This document shows positions 17,353 through 18,710 of a stretch of 18,710 nucleotides of DNA, one piece after another. The stretch spans positions 1 through 18,710 of the forward strand of contig DNGG01000164.1 in the NCBI GenBank assembly GCA_003486675.1, read 5' to 3'. The translations under genes were made by a program, and so were the position numbers. Source of the stretch: Cyanobacteria bacterium UBA11372 (GTDB lineage: Bacteria; Cyanobacteriota; Cyanobacteriia; Cyanobacteriales; Aerosakkonemataceae). How positions within the stretch are numbered: position 1 is the first letter of the stretch; every line of letters begins with the position of its first letter. Under the pieces are notes generated by a model. The model searched no databases. It was not told where the DNA came from and saw nothing but the letters and a program-made list of their open reading frames with translations.

Positions 17353-17583
17353 TCAAATATCCGACAAATTAAGTGTTTTATCAATTAACTCAGGTGAAGA
17401 AGGTATCTGAATGCCTGAACAATGGTGTGCTCCACTCATGGTAATCATCTCGATCACGTTGATAGTTTTTGGTGGCTCGGTAGAAAGAAGCTCTAATATG
17501 GCTTGAGTATCTAATTTCTCACTGGAACTATTAGTATCCTGCTTCAATGATTTCTGTAGCTTTAAGACTTCTATGTTCTTCAT
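17353..17583 (-). CDS. RiPP precursor peptide, 76 aa
   Basis: First gene of the minus-strand operon. ATG 17583 is chosen because TAGGAG precedes it at 8 bases; a longer frame to 17616 lacks this. The product is small and soluble. Residues 1-40 look like a leader: charged, helix-prone, with DTQAILELLSTEPPK (25-39). Then comes a hydrophobic stretch INVIEMITM (41-49) and the likely core SGAHHCSG (50-57), with one Cys (C55) beside two His. A tail of 19 residues follows (IQIPSSPELID and on), so the Cys is not C-terminal. Ser/Thr residues available for a kinase include S50, S56, S62, S63, T70 and S74. The identification rests on size, ribosome site, leader/core layout and position next to two MNIO enzymes; no family match is known to me. 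Confidence 0.72.
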   Translation of the reverse strand: MKNIEVLKLQKSLKQDTNSSSEKLDTQAILELLSTEPPKTINVIEMITMSGAHHCSGIQIPSSPELIDKTLNLSDI

Positions 17584-17617
17584 GCAAAAACTCCTATTCC
17601 TCAGTAAAATTTTCAAA

Positions 17618-17636
17618 AGCTTTGATTAGCAAAGCT
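17618..17636 (-). promoter_or_regulatory. Short hairpin in the precursor's upstream region
   Basis: AGCTTTG and CAAAGCT around the loop ATTAG, 35 bases before the precursor start codon. It could fold in the 5' leader of the operon mRNA. I found no convincing -35/-10 pair in the 17584-17736 gap, so its relation to the transcript start is unknown. Confidence 0.3.
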
Positions 17637-17736
17637 AGTAATGAATCGGGATAACTGTTAGAAAATGATAGAGAAAAAGATTGATTTTCCCTATTATGCA
17701 CGCAAACAATTGCAGTAGAGAAGACTGCAACAATAC

Positions 17737-18134
17737 TTAATAATTTGCTTGTCCAATATGTGGGGGAATTTGGCTCAATCGCTCCCCCAGCAACGTGTAG
17801 CGCTGGTTATCTTTGACCTGCCGTACTGCCATGCCAATGGCCTTTTGCGGCTCCACAATCACCGCCAGTTGCTTAGCGCGAGTCAAGCCCGTGTAAAGCA
17901 GGTTGCGCGAGAGCATAACGTAGTGCTGCATGTACAGAGGCAGAATCACCACCGGATACTCTGACTCTTGGGACTTGTGGATGCTGATGCTCCAAGCCAA
18001 CGCAATCTCGTTGAGGTCGGCATAGTCATACGTTACATCTCGTTGATCGAAACGAATGGTAACTTCTTGCTCCTCCGCATCGATGGCTGCAACCATACCC
18101 AGGTCGCCGTTGAACACCTCGCGATCTTGGGGGG
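17737..18134 (-). pseudogene. C-terminal fragment of a RecD2-type DNA helicase
   Basis: Only about 130 residues remain of a family usually over 700 long. The readable part covers the last helicase portion: DREVFNGDLGMVAAID, then AWSISIHKSQESEYPVV, and MLSRNLLYTGLTRAKQLAVI (helicase motifs V/VI of the UvrD_C_2 type). The conserved HKSQGSE motif has Glu for Gly (HKSQESE), a further sign of decay. The frame is closed by a TGA (18148-18150) inside a long inverted repeat that replaces the rest of the gene. Base composition is clearly more GC-rich than the RiPP cluster on its left. It is a relic of the host or of a mobile element, unlikely to be functional. Confidence 0.82.
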
Positions 18135-18187
18135 TGACAACAATCTGTCAACCTTTTACCACATCTAGGGTTGACAGATTGTTGTCA
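18135..18187. repeat. Perfect 19-bp inverted repeat at the broken end of the helicase fragment
   Basis: TGACAACAATCTGTCAACC (18135-18153), a 15-base spacer, then its exact complement (18169-18187), followed by a run of seven A. The left arm sits at the point where the helicase fragment stops being recognisable. It may be the end of an insertion element, a MITE-like unit, or a terminator reading leftward (T-run on the plus-strand complement). Confidence 0.7.
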
Positions 18188-18191
18188 AAAA

Positions 18192-18226
18192 AAGACAGGC
18201 CGTGTATTCTCAATAGAACCTGTCTT
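18192..18226. repeat. 8-bp inverted repeat AAGACAGG/CCTGTCTT
   Basis: Perfect arms at 18192-18199 and 18219-18226, right before the ATG of the IS4-type transposase remnant. It could be part of that element's left end or of its translation-control region. Confidence 0.4.
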
Positions 18227-18235
18227 AATGAAAAA

Positions 18236-18436
18236 ATGTATAAACTACCAACATTCTACCAAACTCACTTAAAAGCCTGCCTGAAACGAACAGAATATTT
18301 AATTTTCTGTATCCTAGTGGCAATGATTCAAAACGATAAATTGGTGAGCTTATAAAAACTAGCCAGCCAATTTCTCCAAAAAATATTGTTTGAAAGCCGA
18401 CCTCGAAAAATTCAAAGGTTCTTGTCTCTATCTTAA
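18236..18436 (+). pseudogene. IS4-type transposase remnant (N-terminal part)
   Basis: From ATG 18236 one frame reads YKLPTFYQTHLKACLKRTEY, then LIFCILVAMIQNDKLVSL, a TAA at codon 40, then KLASQFLQKILFESRPRKIQ and RFLSLS before a second stop at 18434-18436. The pattern (LKRTEYL, VSLERLA, ILFESRRRKIQRFLSL) is that of cyanobacterial IS4-type transposases; the internal TAA stands where the family has Glu (GAA to TAA). The catalytic part is missing. Family assignment is from memory of the N-terminal pattern, so moderate. Confidence 0.6.
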
Positions 18437-18536
18437 CTGTACGATAACCAAAACAAAGACCAGAAAAAAACGATCTCTGGTGGCAAATTACACGCCATCC
18501 TTAGCCCAGCACATACAAGCGACTAACGTTGCACTG

Positions 18537-18564
18537 ACGGGTAAGCAGTCACTGTCTTACCCGT
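18537..18564. repeat. 9-bp inverted repeat ACGGGTAAG/CTTACCCGT
   Basis: Perfect arms with a 10-base loop. The right arm contains the stop codon of the truncated PIN-like gene. It may be the end of the element that broke that gene, or a transcript-ending hairpin without a T-run. Confidence 0.45.
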
Positions 18565-18709
18565 TTATGCAAGTAATCTCAATAATTTCATCCCACACCC
18601 CTGCTGGTACTAGAATTTCCGAGAACAGTTGAGGTAGTAATTCAGCTTGTTGACTTTTAAATAAAACAATTAAAGGTGAGGAGTTAATAATAACTCGTTT
18701 AATCAACAT
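18557..18709 (-). pseudogene. Truncated PIN-like (DUF3368-type) toxin gene fragment
   Basis: ATG at 18709 gives a 50-residue frame with the start of a PIN-like nuclease domain: RVIINSSPLIVLFKSQ, then LLPQLFSEILVPAGVWDEI. In DUF3368 relatives of VapC toxins this pattern (VNSSPLIxL, LLxxLFxxVxxPxxVxxEI) opens a protein of about 150-170 residues. Here it ends abruptly after about 43 matching residues, at a stop inside a 9-bp inverted repeat. The catalytic regions further on are absent, so it should be inactive. An antitoxin gene might lie beyond the window's right edge. A longer N-terminus outside the window cannot be ruled out. Confidence 0.5.
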
Positions 18710-18710
18710 T

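Noticed and set aside
12007..17583. Lasso-peptide cluster, suggested by the HprK-like kinases
   Set aside because: No B1/B2 protease or asparagine-synthetase-like cyclase is present; the enzymes are MNIO type.
17749..18168. Plus-strand open frames opposite the helicase fragment
   Set aside because: They are mirror frames of clear RecD2-type coding sequence on the minus strand.
18390..18632. 80-aa plus-strand open frame
   Set aside because: It overlaps the IS4-type remnant and the truncated PIN-like fragment in another frame and has no recognisable motif.
1..18710. CRISPR array, tRNA or rRNA genes
   Set aside because: No regularly spaced direct repeats and no RNA-gene signature were seen on either strand.

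Overview
The window looks like cyanobacterial DNA, probably from a filamentous species. The palindrome GCGATCGC (HIP1) occurs about ten times in the first 7.4 kb, GC-rich cyanobacterial dispersed repeats are present, and the ABC exporter resembles the HepA type. From about 7.4 kb to the right end I see no complete GCGATCGC by eye, and the 12.0-17.6 kb stretch is strongly AT-rich. That part reads as accessory DNA flanked by broken mobile elements. No replication, tRNA or rRNA genes were seen.

Layout. (1) 1-3462, plus strand: 3' part of a very large 'polyvalent' protein of the kind carried by plasmids, phages and conjugative elements. It has a macro domain, an ASCH-like segment, a NADAR-like domain and a SLOG-like domain. 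(2) 3463-3957: gene-free stretch with tandem and inverted repeats. (3) 3958-11157, minus strand: a small biosynthetic locus, read right to left. It encodes a 1252-aa adenylation-carrier-thioesterase-thioesterase protein, a stand-alone thioesterase and a HepA/MsbA-type ABC exporter. (4) 11545-11846: remnant of an IS630-type transposase. (5) 12007-17583: the most interesting part, an apparent RiPP (ribosomally made, modified peptide) cluster. (6) 17737-18710: a patchwork of broken genes: a RecD2-type helicase tail, a long inverted repeat, an IS4-type transposase remnant and a truncated PIN/DUF3368-like gene.

The RiPP cluster reads right to left as a compact minus-strand operon. It starts with a 76-aa precursor peptide (core motif around GAHHCSG), then an unknown 223-aa protein, a first DUF692/MNIO-family metalloenzyme, an HPr-kinase-like protein, an HvfC/BufC/MbnC-like MNIO partner, and a second MNIO enzyme. 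A second, degenerate HPr-kinase-like gene converges on the operon from the left, with only 8 bases between the stop codons. My model (inference) is that the precursor is changed by two different MNIO enzymes, each with its own helper, and perhaps phosphorylated by the kinase-like proteins. The cluster contains no protease or exporter of its own. The ABC exporter about 7 kb away might serve it, or may belong only to the adenylation/thioesterase locus. I do not know a described pathway with two MNIOs, two HprK-like proteins and one such precursor.
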